Origin: an uncultured Alphaproteobacteria bacterium
GTDB taxonomy: Bacteria > Pseudomonadota > Alphaproteobacteria > Methylaequorales > Methylaequoraceae
Length of the DNA: 64,000 nucleotides
Reading direction: 5' to 3'
NCBI GenBank assembly: GCA_902524895.1
Contig: CABZFH010000005.1
Location: 55,416-119,415 of the forward strand
Below the pieces are notes generated by a model. It saw only the letters and a program-made list of their open reading frames with translations, did not search any database and was not told where the DNA came from. Each line of letters starts with the position of its first letter. Position 1 is the stretch's first letter. This document shows positions 49,763-60,983 of this stretch, in pieces. The position numbers and the translations under genes were made by a program.

Positions 49763-50693
49763 TACTTTTTTTGCTTAAAAACTCTTCAACTTCTAGAGCA
49801 CCCATACACCCCATACCTGCTGCAGTGACAGCTTGCCTATAAATTTTATCTGTAACATCACCAGCAGCAAAAATTCCATCTATTGATGTTTTAGTTGATT
49901 TATTTTCTGTATGTATATATCCCTCAGAATCCATATTTAAAGAATTTTTAAAGATTTCTGTTGATGGGGAATGTCCAATGGCCACAAATGCACCATCCAC
50001 TTTTAATTCTGAGGATTTTTTCCCAGAACTAATAAGTAATTTTTCAAGAGTTTTTGGTTTATCTGAACCAATAAATTCGTTTACTACAGAATTCCACAAA
50101 ATTCTTACATTTTTTTTTTGAAACAGTCTGTCCTGAAGAATTTTTTCTGCCCTTAATTGATTTCTTCTATGGATTAGGGTTACTTTTTTACAAAGATTAG
50201 CTAAGTAAAGTGCTTCTTCAACGGCTGTATTACCCCCACCAATTACAGCAACATCTTTATTTTTAAAAAAAAATCCGTCACAAGTAGCACAAGCTGAAAT
50301 TCCAAAACCCATGAAATTTTCTTCTCCAGGTATATTTAGCCACTTGGCTTTTGCACCTGTTGAAATTATTACTGAATAAGAACTTATTTGAGAATTCTTT
50401 TCTGTTATCACCTGAAAGGGATAATTGTTGAATTCTACTTTCACCACTCTATCATTATGTATTTTTGTGCCAAAGGATAGAGCTTGATTTTTCATCTGTT
50501 CCATTAACCATGGGCCTTGCACAGGATTTTCAAATCCAGGAAAATTTTCTACTTCAGTGGTAATCATTAATTGTCCACCTGGTTCTAAACCTGAAATTAG
50601 AAGAGGTTTTAAACCTGATCTAGCTGCGTAAATAGCTGCAGTATAACCAGCTGGTCCAGAACCAATAATTAAAACTTTCTCTATTTCTGCCAT
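49755..50693 (-). CDS. trxB: Thioredoxin-disulfide reductase
   Basis: IIGSGPAGYTAAIYAARSGL, GGQLMITTEVENFPGF, ACATCDGFFFKNKDVAVIGGGNTAVEEALYL, IFAAGDVTDKIYRQAVTAAGMGCMGAL. Confidence 0.98.
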   Translation of the reverse strand: MAEIEKVLIIGSGPAGYTAAIYAARSGLKPLLISGLEPGGQLMITTEVENFPGFENPVQGPWLMEQMKNQALSFGTKIHNDRVVKVEFNNYPFQVITEKNSQISSYSVIISTGAKAKWLNIPGEENFMGFGISACATCDGFFFKNKDVAVIGGGNTAVEEALYLANLCKKVTLIHRRNQLRAEKILQDRLFQKKNVRILWNSVVNEFIGSDKPKTLEKLLISSGKKSSELKVDGAFVAIGHSPSTEIFKNSLNMDSEGYIHTENKSTKTSIDGIFAAGDVTDKIYRQAVTAAGMGCMGALEVEEFLSKKSII

Positions 50694-51169
50694 TATTTAA
50701 AACTTATTGATTTTATCTGATATTCTTTCAAGCCGCTTGGTGTGCTGAACTCAATTATTTCATTAACAGGTTTATTTATCATTGCTTTACACAAAGGTGC
50801 GTTGATTGAAATTAATTTTTTTTCAATATCTGCTTCATCAACACCTACAATTTTATAGGTATGTTTTGATTCGTTTTCAAGATCTACTAGTTCAACAGTG
50901 GCACCAAATGTTACTTTAGAATGGTCAAGGTTTTTAACATCAATAATATTAGCCCTACTAATCTTTGTTTCCAAATCATTGATTTTTCCTTCAATAAAGC
51001 TTTGTTTTTCTCTTGCAGCATGATATTCAGCATTTTCTGAAAGATCACCGTGTTCTCTTGCATCAGAAATGGCTTTGATTATTTTGGGCCTTTGAATATT
51101 TTTTAGATCATCAAGTTCAGACTTAAGTTTTTTAAATCCGTCTTTTGTCATTGGAAATTTATCACTCAT
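50693..51169 (-). CDS. greA: Transcription elongation factor GreA
   Basis: MTKDGFKKLKSELDDLKNIQRPKIIKAISDAREHGDLSENAEYHAAREKQSFIEGKI. Confidence 0.98.
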   Translation of the reverse strand: MSDKFPMTKDGFKKLKSELDDLKNIQRPKIIKAISDAREHGDLSENAEYHAAREKQSFIEGKINDLETKISRANIIDVKNLDHSKVTFGATVELVDLENESKHTYKIVGVDEADIEKKLISINAPLCKAMINKPVNEIIEFSTPSGLKEYQIKSISFK

Positions 51170-51219
51170 TTTTTATTTTTTAATTGTATTTTGTATTATA
51201 ACTATTTTTATATAATTTT

Positions 51220-54200
51220 CTATAATTTATAGTATTCTTGAATTGATTGAACCTCAAACTTTTTATTTTTCATAATATTTATACCTGTGATAGCTAATTT
51301 AGCAGCAGCAATTGTAGTGACATATGGTACTTTATATCTAATTGCAGCTCTTCTAATTGAGTGACTATCCTTCAGTGATTGCGAGTCTTGCGTTGTGTTA
51401 ATGATAAGATCGATTTTTTTGCTTTCTATTAACCCAACAATATGAGGTTTTCCTTCGTTTACCTTGTTGATAATTTTAACTTCAATGGAGTATTTTTTTA
51501 AAAAGTTTGCAGTTCCAATAGTACCAATTAATTTGAAATTCAAACTGATTAATATTTGCGCCATCAATATTATATTTTCCTTGTCTTCGTCTTTTACTGA
51601 AATAAAAACATTACCTTTTTCAGGTAAATAATTTCCTGAAGAAATCTGAGATTTTACAAATGCCATTGGATAATTACTATCTATTCCCATTACTTCTCCC
51701 GTTGATTTCATTTCGGGTCCTAGGACAATATCTTCTCTTGGGAATCTGTCAAAAGGAAAAACTGATTCTTTAATTGTTACATGATTTAATTTTTTATTTT
51801 TAACACTTAAATTTTTCAGACTTTTTCCTAACATAACTTTTGTTGCTATTTTTGCTAATGGTACTCCTATTGATTTGGCAATAAATGGAATTGTTCTGCT
51901 CGCCCTAGGATTAACTTCAATTATAAAAATTTGATTATCCTTAATTGCAAATTGAATATTTATAAGTCCTTTTATTCTCAATTTTGTTGCAATTTTTTTT
52001 GTTGCTGCCTTAATATATTTTATATTTTTTGAAGTAAGCGTTAGTGGTGGTAATGAACAAGCAGAGTCACCGGAATGAATTCCCGCTTCTTCAATGTGTT
52101 CTAAAATTCCGCAAACAAATAACTCTTTTCCATCAGAAATTGCGTCAACATCAACTTCTTTTGCATCATTAAGAAATTTGTCAATTAATATTGAATTTTT
52201 ATTTTCAAAAATCTTTGATTTTAAATAGGAATTTAACTCTTTAGAATTGTATATTATTTTCATTGCTCTTCCACCTAATACATAAGAGGGTCTGACTACA
52301 ACGGGGAATTTAATTTTTTTTAAAATTTTCTTAGCTTCTGAAGGGTTATTTACTATAAAGTTTTCTGGCTGATTTAAATCCAATTCATTTATTAACTTTT
52401 TAAATCTATTTCTATCCTCTGCTAGATCAATAGAATCAAAAGGTGTTCCTAAAATTTTTATATTATTTTCAATTAAAAATTTTGCTAGTTTTAATGGTGT
52501 TTGTCCTCCAAGTTGTACTATAACTCCAATTAGATTTCCGTTTGTTTTTTCTGCCTTACAAATCTCTATTACAGATTCATTATCTAGTGGTTCAAAATAA
52601 AGTCTGTCAGATGTGTCAAAATCTGTAGATACAGTTTCAGGATTACAATTAATCATTATAGATTCAATGTTAAGTTCTTTAAGTGCATAAGCTGCATGAA
52701 CACAACAATAGTCAAATTCAATTCCTTGACCAATTCTGTTGGGCCCACCTCCTATGATTATTACTTTTTTTCTGAAAGATACTTTTGATTCCTCTTCGTA
52801 GTGAGGGGATGAATCTAAATTTGAGTAGGATGAGTAAAGATAAGGTGTTTTTGAAGGAAATTCTGCTGAACATGTATCAATATTTCTGAAATGTGGCCTA
52901 ATCTTTAGCCTTTTCTTAAGACTTTTGATTTCTTTTTCTGAATTTTTTGAAAGTTGAATAATTCGTTTATCAGAAAAGCCTTCACTTTTGAGTTTAATAT
53001 ACAAATCTTTTGTCATTTTAGAATTTTTAATTTGATTCTCAATTTCTACTATTTCTTTTATTTGATTTACATACCAAAAATCGAAACCTGAAATTTTACA
53101 AACTTTTTGAATTGAAATATTTTTTCTTAAACACTCGGCAATCAGTAAAAATTTATTTGGAAAATTTACTTTCAGTTGTTCAAGTAACTTTAATTTAGAT
53201 TTATTTTTGTAATCCTCTATAGTTTCGAACCCACTAAGTCCAATTTCCAAGCTTCTTATTGCTTTTTGAAATGATTCTTTAAAATTCCTTCCAATAGCCA
53301 TACATTCACCAATTGATTTCATTGATGTTCCTAGTGATTTATCTGTCCGATCAAATTTTTCGAAGGTAAATCTAGGTATTTTTGTTACGATGTAATCAAT
53401 AGAAGGTTCAAATGATGCAGGTGTAACAATGGTAATATCATTTTTTAATTCATCAAGTGTATACCCTACTGCAAGTTTGGCAGCTATTCTTGCTATTGGA
53501 AAACCTGTAGCTTTAGAGGCTAATGCAGATGATCTTGAAACTCTCGGATTCATTTCAATGACAATTGATTTCCCATTTTTTGGATTAATTGCAAATTGAA
53601 CATTCGACCCTCCAGTTTCTACACCAATTTCTTTTAAAACTTTAATTGAGTCTAAGCGCATTTTTTGATATTCTTTATCAGTTAAAGTCAAAGCAGGAGC
53701 AACAGTTACCGAGTCTCCAGTGTGCACACCCATTGGATCAATGTTTTCAATTGAACAAACAATTATACAATTATCTTTTTTATCTCTTACCACTTCCATT
53801 TCATATTCCTTCCAGCCTATGACCGATTCTTCTATAAGCACTTCACTGATTGGAGATAGTGACAAACCTTTTTTTACTATTATTTCAAATTCTTTATTGT
53901 TTTTAGCTGCTCCTCCTCCTGCTCCGCCCAACGTATAAGAGGGTCTTATTATTACTGGGAACCCAATATGTTTAAGTGCATGTTTTGCTTCCTTGAAATT
54001 TTTTATTATAATTCCTTTTGGTGTATTGAGCCCAATTTTTTTCATAGATTTTTTGAATAATTGTCTATTTTCCGCCTTTTCTATAACACTACTTTTTGCT
54101 CCTATTAATTCTATCGAATATTTTTTTAATATTTGTTTTTCTTCTAACTCAATCGAAAGATTTAATGCTGTTTGCCCGCCCATTGTAGACATTAATGCAT

Positions 54201-54450
54201 CTGGTTTTTCTTTACATATTATATTTTCAAGTGTGTTTAGTTCTAAAGGTTCAATATAAGTTGAATCTGCCATTTCTGGATCTGTCATTATTGTTGCAGG
54301 ATTACTATTTACTAAAATAACTTTATAACCCTCTTCTTTAAGTGCTTTGCATGCTTGTGCGCCAGAATAGTCAAACTCGCAGGCTTGTCCAATCACTATT
54401 GGCCCAGCTCCGATGATCATTATAGATTTTAAATCATTTCTTTTTGGCAC
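51220..54450 (-). CDS. carB: Carbamoyl-phosphate synthase large subunit
   Basis: [41 protein letters not shown]; duplicated ATP-grasp halves; [20 protein letters not shown]; 1076 aa. Confidence 0.98.
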   Translation of the reverse strand: MPKRNDLKSIMIIGAGPIVIGQACEFDYSGAQACKALKEEGYKVILVNSNPATIMTDPEMADSTYIEPLELNTLENIICKEKPDALMSTMGGQTALNLSIELEEKQILKKYSIELIGAKSSVIEKAENRQLFKKSMKKIGLNTPKGIIIKNFKEAKHALKHIGFPVIIRPSYTLGGAGGGAAKNNKEFEIIVKKGLSLSPISEVLIEESVIGWKEYEMEVVRDKKDNCIIVCSIENIDPMGVHTGDSVTVAPALTLTDKEYQKMRLDSIKVLKEIGVETGGSNVQFAINPKNGKSIVIEMNPRVSRSSALASKATGFPIARIAAKLAVGYTLDELKNDITIVTPASFEPSIDYIVTKIPRFTFEKFDRTDKSLGTSMKSIGECMAIGRNFKESFQKAIRSLEIGLSGFETIEDYKNKSKLKLLEQLKVNFPNKFLLIAECLRKNISIQKVCKISGFDFWYVNQIKEIVEIENQIKNSKMTKDLYIKLKSEGFSDKRIIQLSKNSEKEIKSLKKRLKIRPHFRNIDTCSAEFPSKTPYLYSSYSNLDSSPHYEEESKVSFRKKVIIIGGGPNRIGQGIEFDYCCVHAAYALKELNIESIMINCNPETVSTDFDTSDRLYFEPLDNESVIEICKAEKTNGNLIGVIVQLGGQTPLKLAKFLIENNIKILGTPFDSIDLAEDRNRFKKLINELDLNQPENFIVNNPSEAKKILKKIKFPVVVRPSYVLGGRAMKIIYNSKELNSYLKSKIFENKNSILIDKFLNDAKEVDVDAISDGKELFVCGILEHIEEAGIHSGDSACSLPPLTLTSKNIKYIKAATKKIATKLRIKGLINIQFAIKDNQIFIIEVNPRASRTIPFIAKSIGVPLAKIATKVMLGKSLKNLSVKNKKLNHVTIKESVFPFDRFPREDIVLGPEMKSTGEVMGIDSNYPMAFVKSQISSGNYLPEKGNVFISVKDEDKENIILMAQILISLNFKLIGTIGTANFLKKYSIEVKIINKVNEGKPHIVGLIESKKIDLIINTTQDSQSLKDSHSIRRAAIRYKVPYVTTIAAAKLAITGINIMKNKKFEVQSIQEYYKL

Positions 54451-55603
54451 AGGTTTTTATGCTTTCTAAAAATTCTTTGAACAAATATCTGCTATCATGA
54501 GGACCGGGAGACGCTTCAGGATGATATTGAACAGAAAAAAAAGGTTTGTTTTTAATTTTTATTCCAGCAACTGTACCATCAAATAATGATGAGTGGGTAA
54601 CAGATATTTTTTTGGAAAGACTTTTTTTTTGAACTACATAACCATGATTTTGAACAGTAATTTCAACATTTTTTTGATGAAGATTTTTAACAGGATGATT
54701 AGCTCCCCGATGTCCATGATGCATTTTTACGGTTTTTGCTCCATGAGCTAAGGCCAAAATTTGATGCCCTAAACATATTCCAAAAACTGGTATCTTGGTA
54801 TCAAAAATAGTGTTCAGTTTTATTTTATGATTATTAAATGTCGCTTGAGGATCTCCAGGTCCGTTTGATAAAAAAATCCCAACTGGATTTTTATTTAATA
54901 TTGCCAAATAATCGAAAGTTAATGGAAAAACAACTATTTTATAATTAGTTTGATGTAGTAAATTTAAAATATTATGTTTAACCCCAAAATCTATTACTGC
55001 AATAAAAGAATTTTGCTTAATCTCGCCAATTTGAGTTGGGTTCAAATAAGTTTTTTTGGCATATTCCCATTTATAAACCTTTTTTGTAGATACCTCTGTC
55101 GCAAGGTCACTGTTATCCATTTTAGGAAAATTTAGCAGATCATTTAGTAATTTTTTCTTATTAAATCGCTTTTTCTCATCATAATTAATTAGCGCATTCA
55201 CTGCACCCTTTGATCTTATCATTCTTGTTATAGTTCTCGTATCAATTCCAGATATACAAATCTTATTATTTCTTTTAAGCCATTTATGAAATAAAACTTC
55301 AGATCTATGGTTAGACGAATGAGTTGAAACACTGTTTACAATACAACCAGATGAATGAATGAGGTCACTCTCATAATCCTCTGAATTAGTTCCAACTATA
55401 CCAATATGAGGGAAAGTGAATGTTATGATTTGATTTTTGTATGATGGATCTGTTAGGATTTCTTGATAGCCTGTAATTGAAGTATTGAAACAAACTTCCC
55501 CAATTGTAGTGCCAAAAGCACCAAAACCTTTTCCAAAAAAATATTGGCCGTTTTCAAAAATTAAAATACAATCTTTTTCGTTATGTAATGATTTATTTTT
55601 CAT
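54434..55603 (-). CDS. carA: Carbamoyl-phosphate synthase small subunit
   Basis: [77 protein letters not shown]; overlaps carB by 17 nt. Confidence 0.98.
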   Translation of the reverse strand: MKNKSLHNEKDCILIFENGQYFFGKGFGAFGTTIGEVCFNTSITGYQEILTDPSYKNQIITFTFPHIGIVGTNSEDYESDLIHSSGCIVNSVSTHSSNHRSEVLFHKWLKRNNKICISGIDTRTITRMIRSKGAVNALINYDEKKRFNKKKLLNDLLNFPKMDNSDLATEVSTKKVYKWEYAKKTYLNPTQIGEIKQNSFIAVIDFGVKHNILNLLHQTNYKIVVFPLTFDYLAILNKNPVGIFLSNGPGDPQATFNNHKIKLNTIFDTKIPVFGICLGHQILALAHGAKTVKMHHGHRGANHPVKNLHQKNVEITVQNHGYVVQKKSLSKKISVTHSSLFDGTVAGIKIKNKPFFSVQYHPEASPGPHDSRYLFKEFLESIKTCAKKK

Positions 55604-55721
55604 CAGAGTTTTTAATATACACTTCCCTTAACTCTAATTACAAGTGATGTTTAGTAATTATTATAACTTGATTTATGGTTTTTAATATGTAAAACCAATA
55701 TACGTAAAAAATATAAATTAA

Positions 55722-56186
55722 ATGGATAATTTAAGAGAAAAATTTAAAAATTTTTTAGACGAAAACATCAAAAAAAAAGATGATATAGCTGTTGCGACAA
55801 CAAGGTTAATTCTTGCTGCCATAAAAGACAGAGATATAGAGCACCGTTCTAAAGAAAAAGATAATCAGATTAACAATAATCAAATTTTAGATATTCTTCA
55901 AAATATGGTAAAGCAGAGAAAAGAAAGTGTAAAAATTTATTCTCAAGCTGGAAGAAAAGAATTAATGGAAAGAGAAAATAGAGAAATAACAATTATTGAG
56001 TCATTTCTCCCTGATCAAATTTCTGTTGATGAAGTAAAAAAAATAGTTGAGGACTTATGTTCAGAACAAGAAGCGCATTCCATTAAAGATCTTGGAAAAA
56101 TAATAAAAATTCTGAAAGAAAGATATCCGGGTAGGCTTGATTTTAAAATTGTAGCTGAAATAACAAAGTCAATTCTCACTAAATGA
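55722..56186 (+). CDS. GatB/YqeY domain protein
   Basis: MVKQRKESVKIYSQAGRKELMERENREITIIESFLPDQIS; ATGA-coupled to dnaG. Confidence 0.93.
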   Translation: MDNLREKFKNFLDENIKKKDDIAVATTRLILAAIKDRDIEHRSKEKDNQINNNQILDILQNMVKQRKESVKIYSQAGRKELMERENREITIIESFLPDQISVDEVKKIVEDLCSEQEAHSIKDLGKIIKILKERYPGRLDFKIVAEITKSILTK

Positions 56187-57943
56187 AAAATTCAGTAAGT
56201 GATATTTTAAATCAATTTCATAATAAGATAAAATTATCTGAATATCTGAATAAATATCTTGATTTAATTCCTAGAGGAAATTCATTTGTAGCTAGATGTC
56301 CATTTCATAAAGAAAAAACGCCATCATTCTCAATTAATGATGAAAAAGGACTATTTTACTGTTTTGGGTGTGGGACAGGAGGAAACATATTAAATTTCAT
56401 TTCAAAGTATAAAAATTGTACATTCAGAGAATCACTTCAAGAAATTACGAACATAGCTGGAATAAACTTAAAAAATACTAGTTCGTCAATATCATCTAAT
56501 ACATTAAACAAAAAATTTAAATTATTAGATTTATTTAATCAATTTTTTCATAAGAATATTTTAAATAATCAAAAAGTTTTGGAATATTTAAAAACAAGAG
56601 AAATTGATAAAAGTTTGGTACAAAAGTTTTCTATTGGATATTGTCCAAATAATATTGATAATTTTCTAAAATTCTTAGAAGAAAATGGATTTACAAAATC
56701 TGAGATGTTAGAATTAGGAATTATTATTCAGTCGAAGAATAATGAAAATTCTTTTTTTGGAAGATTTAACGATAGAATAATATTCCCAATATACAATTTT
56801 TCAAATAAAATAAACGGTTTTGGTGGTAGAACGGTTTCAAATTCAAAAATAAAGTATATTAATTCACCAGAAAGTTTATTATTTAAAAAAAGTGAAAACT
56901 TGTATGGATTTAAACAAAACTTTTCTGAGATTAAAGATCAAAAAAAACTCATAGTTGTCGAAGGATACCTTGATGTAGTTTCACTGAATTCAAAAAAAAT
57001 TGGGTTTTCTGTTGCATCACTTGGGACAAGTTTATCCGAAACGCAAATTAAAAAAACATGGAATTTTGTAGACACCCCCTATATTTGCTTCGATGGTGAC
57101 TTAGCTGGTGAAAAGGCTATGAAATCAATAGCATTGAAAAGTTTGAAGTTTTTAAAACCAGGTAAATCTTTAAAGTTTATTCATTTGCCAAATAAGATGG
57201 ATCCTGATTCTTATATTCGAGAGTTTAAAAATGAAGGATTCACTTCATTAATAAATAATGCTCAAGAGCTGTCTGAGTTTATTTGGTTAATTTTGAACAA
57301 CGAAAAAAATTCAACGCCTGAATATATTGCATTAGTTAATCAAAGGATTTTTGAAGCTACAAATGTTATTGAAGACAAAACAATTAGAAATGAATATGTC
57401 AAATATCTTCAAAACAAGAAAAATGAATTTTTTTGGAAATCTAGATCGATTAATAAAAATAAAAACAACACAATCTTAAAATCGGATTTAACACAAAAAT
57501 CATATATTAATGAAATGATTATGTTAAGCCTCTTGTTTTTTGAGCCCAAGATAATTGAAAATTTTGTTGAAGAAATAGTCAATGTAAAATTTGTTAACCC
57601 TTATCTTGAACAAAAAAAATTAAGCTTAATTAAAATTTTATCATTGGAAAATAATGACTCAAAAGTATTAAATTATAAAACTAGCTTTAAAGAAAATGAT
57701 GAAGAGTTTTTTCAACTAATAAAAAAAATACAAGTTGATCATTTCAAAAATCTAAATATTGCTAAAAAAAAGAAGTTATTACAAGATATAATTTTAAATT
57801 TGCGTCTTCCGAATTTATTGAAAGAAAGAGAGAAAATAAAATCAGAAATAGTTTTTAATAAGGATTTAGATAATTCAAACTTATTCTTAAAACATGAAAA
57901 ATTAACAAACGAAATTAACAAAATTAAAAAAAGAGAAATTTAA
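56183..57943 (+). CDS. dnaG: DNA primase
   Basis: CPFHKEKTPSFSINDEKGLFYCFGCGTGGN zinc ribbon; FGRFNDRIIFPIYN; VVEGYLDVVSL; CFDGDLAGEKAMKS. Confidence 0.97.
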   Translation: MKNSVSDILNQFHNKIKLSEYLNKYLDLIPRGNSFVARCPFHKEKTPSFSINDEKGLFYCFGCGTGGNILNFISKYKNCTFRESLQEITNIAGINLKNTSSSISSNTLNKKFKLLDLFNQFFHKNILNNQKVLEYLKTREIDKSLVQKFSIGYCPNNIDNFLKFLEENGFTKSEMLELGIIIQSKNNENSFFGRFNDRIIFPIYNFSNKINGFGGRTVSNSKIKYINSPESLLFKKSENLYGFKQNFSEIKDQKKLIVVEGYLDVVSLNSKKIGFSVASLGTSLSETQIKKTWNFVDTPYICFDGDLAGEKAMKSIALKSLKFLKPGKSLKFIHLPNKMDPDSYIREFKNEGFTSLINNAQELSEFIWLILNNEKNSTPEYIALVNQRIFEATNVIEDKTIRNEYVKYLQNKKNEFFWKSRSINKNKNNTILKSDLTQKSYINEMIMLSLLFFEPKIIENFVEEIVNVKFVNPYLEQKKLSLIKILSLENNDSKVLNYKTSFKENDEEFFQLIKKIQVDHFKNLNIAKKKKLLQDIILNLRLPNLLKEREKIKSEIVFNKDLDNSNLFLKHEKLTNEINKIKKREI

Positions 57944-58041
57944 AAAATTCATCATTTATTCATATTATTTTTGATATTAATACTTGATTATTAGTATTTA
58001 TGCATTAGTTAAATATCACTTAAGTTACGCTTTTTATAAAA

Positions 58042-59970
58042 ATGACTGAAAAGAAATTAAATAAGAAAACAATTAAAAAACCACTTTCTGAACAACCTAT
58101 AATAGATCAGACTACAGAATTAATGAAAAAATTGATTCAAAAAGGTAAAAAGGCAGGATTTCTCACCTTGAATGAGATAGAATCAATTTTGTCTTCTGAA
58201 AACTCAGAAGTTTTGGAAGAATTTCAATCTAAAGTTACTAACTTAGGAATTCAAATACATGAAGATGAAGAAGAATTACAAGAAGATAATACAAAGGAAG
58301 ATAATTCCGGTTATAAAGACGATGATACTGGAAAGACTGATGATCCAGTAAGAATGTACTTAAAAGAAATGGGAAATGTCGAACTTTTATCAAGACAAGG
58401 TGAAATTGAAATTGCAAAAAGAATTGAAGAAGGAAAAAAAGTAACTATAAATGCATTTTCGAACTGTTTCATTTCTATGGAATATGTGAACGACTTCTTT
58501 TTGTCATACAGTAAATCTGAGAGACCATTAAGAGATCTCATTGATTTAGACGCTACTTTTAGATCAGTTAATGGTGAGACGGACGATGCTTTTATTGATG
58601 ATGTAAAACATGAAAAAGAATTGTTAAGTGATAACGTTCCTTCTGAAGAAAAGGAAGAAATTGATGAAGATTTCGATGATAATTCTGAGATGCATGATGA
58701 AAGTGCTGATTTATCAATATTAGAAAAAGAAGAAAGTTTAAAGCCGATTTTACTTCATAGCTTAAATTCATTTTCTAAAAAATTTAAAGAGCTAAAAAAA
58801 ATTCAAAATAATATTATTAATTCTCACTTAGACAATAAGAAAATAGATGCCAAGACTTTACAAAAGCATTTAAGAATGAAAAATGTTGTTGCAGAAAAAG
58901 TTAGGTCATTTTTTATCAATCAATCTAGAATCGACGAAATTGTCGATCAACTTAACCAGTATTGTAAACGCATTATAATATCTGAAAGAAAATTGTTAGA
59001 ATCAGCGAAGAGATCAAAAATAAAAAAAGAAGAATTCATTGATGAGTTTGAATCTAATTGTATGAATAAATCCTGGATGAAAAATCTTCAGAGAAGAAAG
59101 AAAGCAGGTTGGGTTGCCTTTGGGAAGAAAAATGACAATATTGAAATAGTAAACAATCTTCATGACATTTCTAAAGTTTCTATGATGACACTTTCTGAGA
59201 TAAAAGAAATCTCTAAATTAGTAAATAATGGTGTTAGACAATCTAACATTGCAAAGAAAGAGATGATCGAAGCTAATCTGCGATTGGTAATTTCTATAGC
59301 AAAAAAATATACTAACAGAGGTCTTCAGTTTCTTGATTTAATCCAAGAAGGTAATATTGGTTTGATGAAAGCTGTTGACAAATTCGAATATAGAAGAGGA
59401 TACAAATTTTCAACATATGCAACATGGTGGATAAGACAAGCCATAACAAGATCAATAGCTGATCAAGCGAGAACTATAAGAATTCCTGTTCATATGATTG
59501 AAACTATTAGTAAACTTGTAAGAGTTTCAAGGCAGCTGTTAAATGAAAATGGAATTGAACCACAACCAGAAGAACTTGCCTCAAGATTAGGCATGCCACT
59601 AGAAAAAGTTAGAAAAGTTCTTAAGATTGCAAAAGAACCAATTAGTCTGGAGACTCCTGTAGGTGATGAAGATGACAGTCATTTAGGTGATTTTATTGAA
59701 GACAAAAACATAAAGCTACCGCTTGATGCAGCAATACAAAACAATTTAAGAGAAGCTACAACAAATGTTCTTTCTACACTTACACCAAGAGAAGAAAGAG
59801 TTTTAAGAATGAGGTTTGGTATTGGTATGAATACCGATCATACTTTGGAAGAGGTTGGTCAACAATTTTCAGTGACAAGAGAAAGAATTAGACAAATCGA
59901 AGCTAAGGGTCTTAGAAAATTAAAGCATCCTAGTAGATCAAGAAAACTAAGAAGTTTTCTTGATAATTAG
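58042..59970 (+). CDS. rpoD: RNA polymerase sigma-70 factor RpoD
   Basis: [109 protein letters not shown]; region 4 [15 protein letters not shown]. Confidence 0.98.
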   Translation: MTEKKLNKKTIKKPLSEQPIIDQTTELMKKLIQKGKKAGFLTLNEIESILSSENSEVLEEFQSKVTNLGIQIHEDEEELQEDNTKEDNSGYKDDDTGKTDDPVRMYLKEMGNVELLSRQGEIEIAKRIEEGKKVTINAFSNCFISMEYVNDFFLSYSKSERPLRDLIDLDATFRSVNGETDDAFIDDVKHEKELLSDNVPSEEKEEIDEDFDDNSEMHDESADLSILEKEESLKPILLHSLNSFSKKFKELKKIQNNIINSHLDNKKIDAKTLQKHLRMKNVVAEKVRSFFINQSRIDEIVDQLNQYCKRIIISERKLLESAKRSKIKKEEFIDEFESNCMNKSWMKNLQRRKKAGWVAFGKKNDNIEIVNNLHDISKVSMMTLSEIKEISKLVNNGVRQSNIAKKEMIEANLRLVISIAKKYTNRGLQFLDLIQEGNIGLMKAVDKFEYRRGYKFSTYATWWIRQAITRSIADQARTIRIPVHMIETISKLVRVSRQLLNENGIEPQPEELASRLGMPLEKVRKVLKIAKEPISLETPVGDEDDSHLGDFIEDKNIKLPLDAAIQNNLREATTNVLSTLTPREERVLRMRFGIGMNTDHTLEEVGQQFSVTRERIRQIEAKGLRKLKHPSRSRKLRSFLDN

Positions 59971-60147
59971 TTTCTCATTTTTTTCTAAATTGGTATATTT
60001 TCTGCTTTAAAAAGACAAATCTATGTTAGTATTTACCAGATATTTAATCGCATGTTTGGTTTCTCAATAATTGGTTAAGAGTCATAAAGTCTATCTTATT
60101 TTATTCTATTTTAGCTTGTATTGTTTCAAATATTCTAAGCCAAAAAA

Positions 60148-60170
60148 TGTTCTTGAAAAGAACTTTTCTT
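60148..60170 (+). terminator. Weak terminator-like hairpin GTTCTT-GAA-AAGAAC followed by TTTTCTT between rpoD and the tRNA
   Basis: 6-bp perfect inverted repeat 60149-60154 / 60158-60163 with an upstream A-run and downstream T-rich tract; low GC stem. Confidence 0.35.
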
Positions 60171-60214
60171 TATAATCAGCAAAGTTTAATGTATATAATA
60201 TGATTTAGAGTTAT

Positions 60215-60291
60215 AGGCCCGTAGTTCAGTTGGTTAGAACGCACCGCTCATAACGGTGTTGTCGGGGGTTCAAGTCCCTCCGGGCCTACCA
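60215..60291 (+). tRNA. tRNA with CAT anticodon, probable tRNA-Ile2 (lysidine-type) or elongator tRNA-Met
   Basis: AGGCCCG/CGGGCCT acceptor stem, GTTC/GAAC D stem, CACCG-CTCATAA-CGGTG anticodon arm, GGGGG-TTCAAGT-CCCTC T arm, encoded CCA; lacks the initiator GGG/CCC anticodon stem. Confidence 0.93.
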
Positions 60292-60382
60292 AAAAGTATC
60301 AAATTTTTTTATCAAACAAAAATAGCTAGAAATTAATCCACTTTAACTTTTTCATAAATTTGAATTTTTATAAAAATTATTT

Positions 60383-60982
60383 TTACGAGTTTACTTTTTC
60401 ATTCATCTGTTTTATCAAACCCTTCACACCCAGAGGATGATTTTTAATAACTGACGAGAATTCTGCTCTTTGTGTAACCAACATACTTACACCATCAATA
60501 TTTACATCAAGAATTTTAAACTCCTTATTTTTCAAAATCATTCTCCAGTCTAAGCTTAGTGATGTAGAAGAATTTGAATTTGTGACTAGTTGCATAGCCA
60601 CCACGTACATATTATTTTCTACCTGAGAGCCAATTGTCTTAAATTTTCCACTCCAGCCTTTAAATTTAGGAGCATAAATCATTATCAGGTATTCATTAAA
60701 CGATTTTACGAATTCTTCTTGCGTCTTTTTATTAATTTTTTTCCAATGACGCCCTAACACGAATTGACTAATGTAATTATTATCAAAAGCTCTAGTGTAA
60801 AGTTCTCTGAAGTTTCTTTCTCTTTGCTTTTCAGTGATATTTTTGGAGGCTATCTTGGTTAGGACTTCTTGACCAAGAGATTCTATGAAAAGTCTACTTT
60901 TTGAAAGATTTGTATTACTATTAGCACTATTAGCGAAAAATGGTACCAACAATAGAGCAAATATATAATACTTAATCTTCAT
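60383..60982 (-). CDS. mlaC: MlaC/Ttg2D-family phospholipid-transport periplasmic protein
   Basis: Signal peptide, LYTRAFDNNYISQFVLGRHWKKINKKTQEEFVKSFNEYLIMIYAPKF, LDWRMILKNKEFKILDVNIDGVSMLVTQRAEFSSVI; next to mlaA. Confidence 0.9.
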   Translation of the reverse strand: MKIKYYIFALLLVPFFANSANSNTNLSKSRLFIESLGQEVLTKIASKNITEKQRERNFRELYTRAFDNNYISQFVLGRHWKKINKKTQEEFVKSFNEYLIMIYAPKFKGWSGKFKTIGSQVENNMYVVAMQLVTNSNSSTSLSLDWRMILKNKEFKILDVNIDGVSMLVTQRAEFSSVIKNHPLGVKGLIKQMNEKVNS

Positions 60983-60983
60983 T

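Noticed and set aside
57979-57998. AATACT-N8-AGTATT inverted repeat upstream of rpoD
   Set aside because: Short and A/T-rich; easily expected by chance at this composition.
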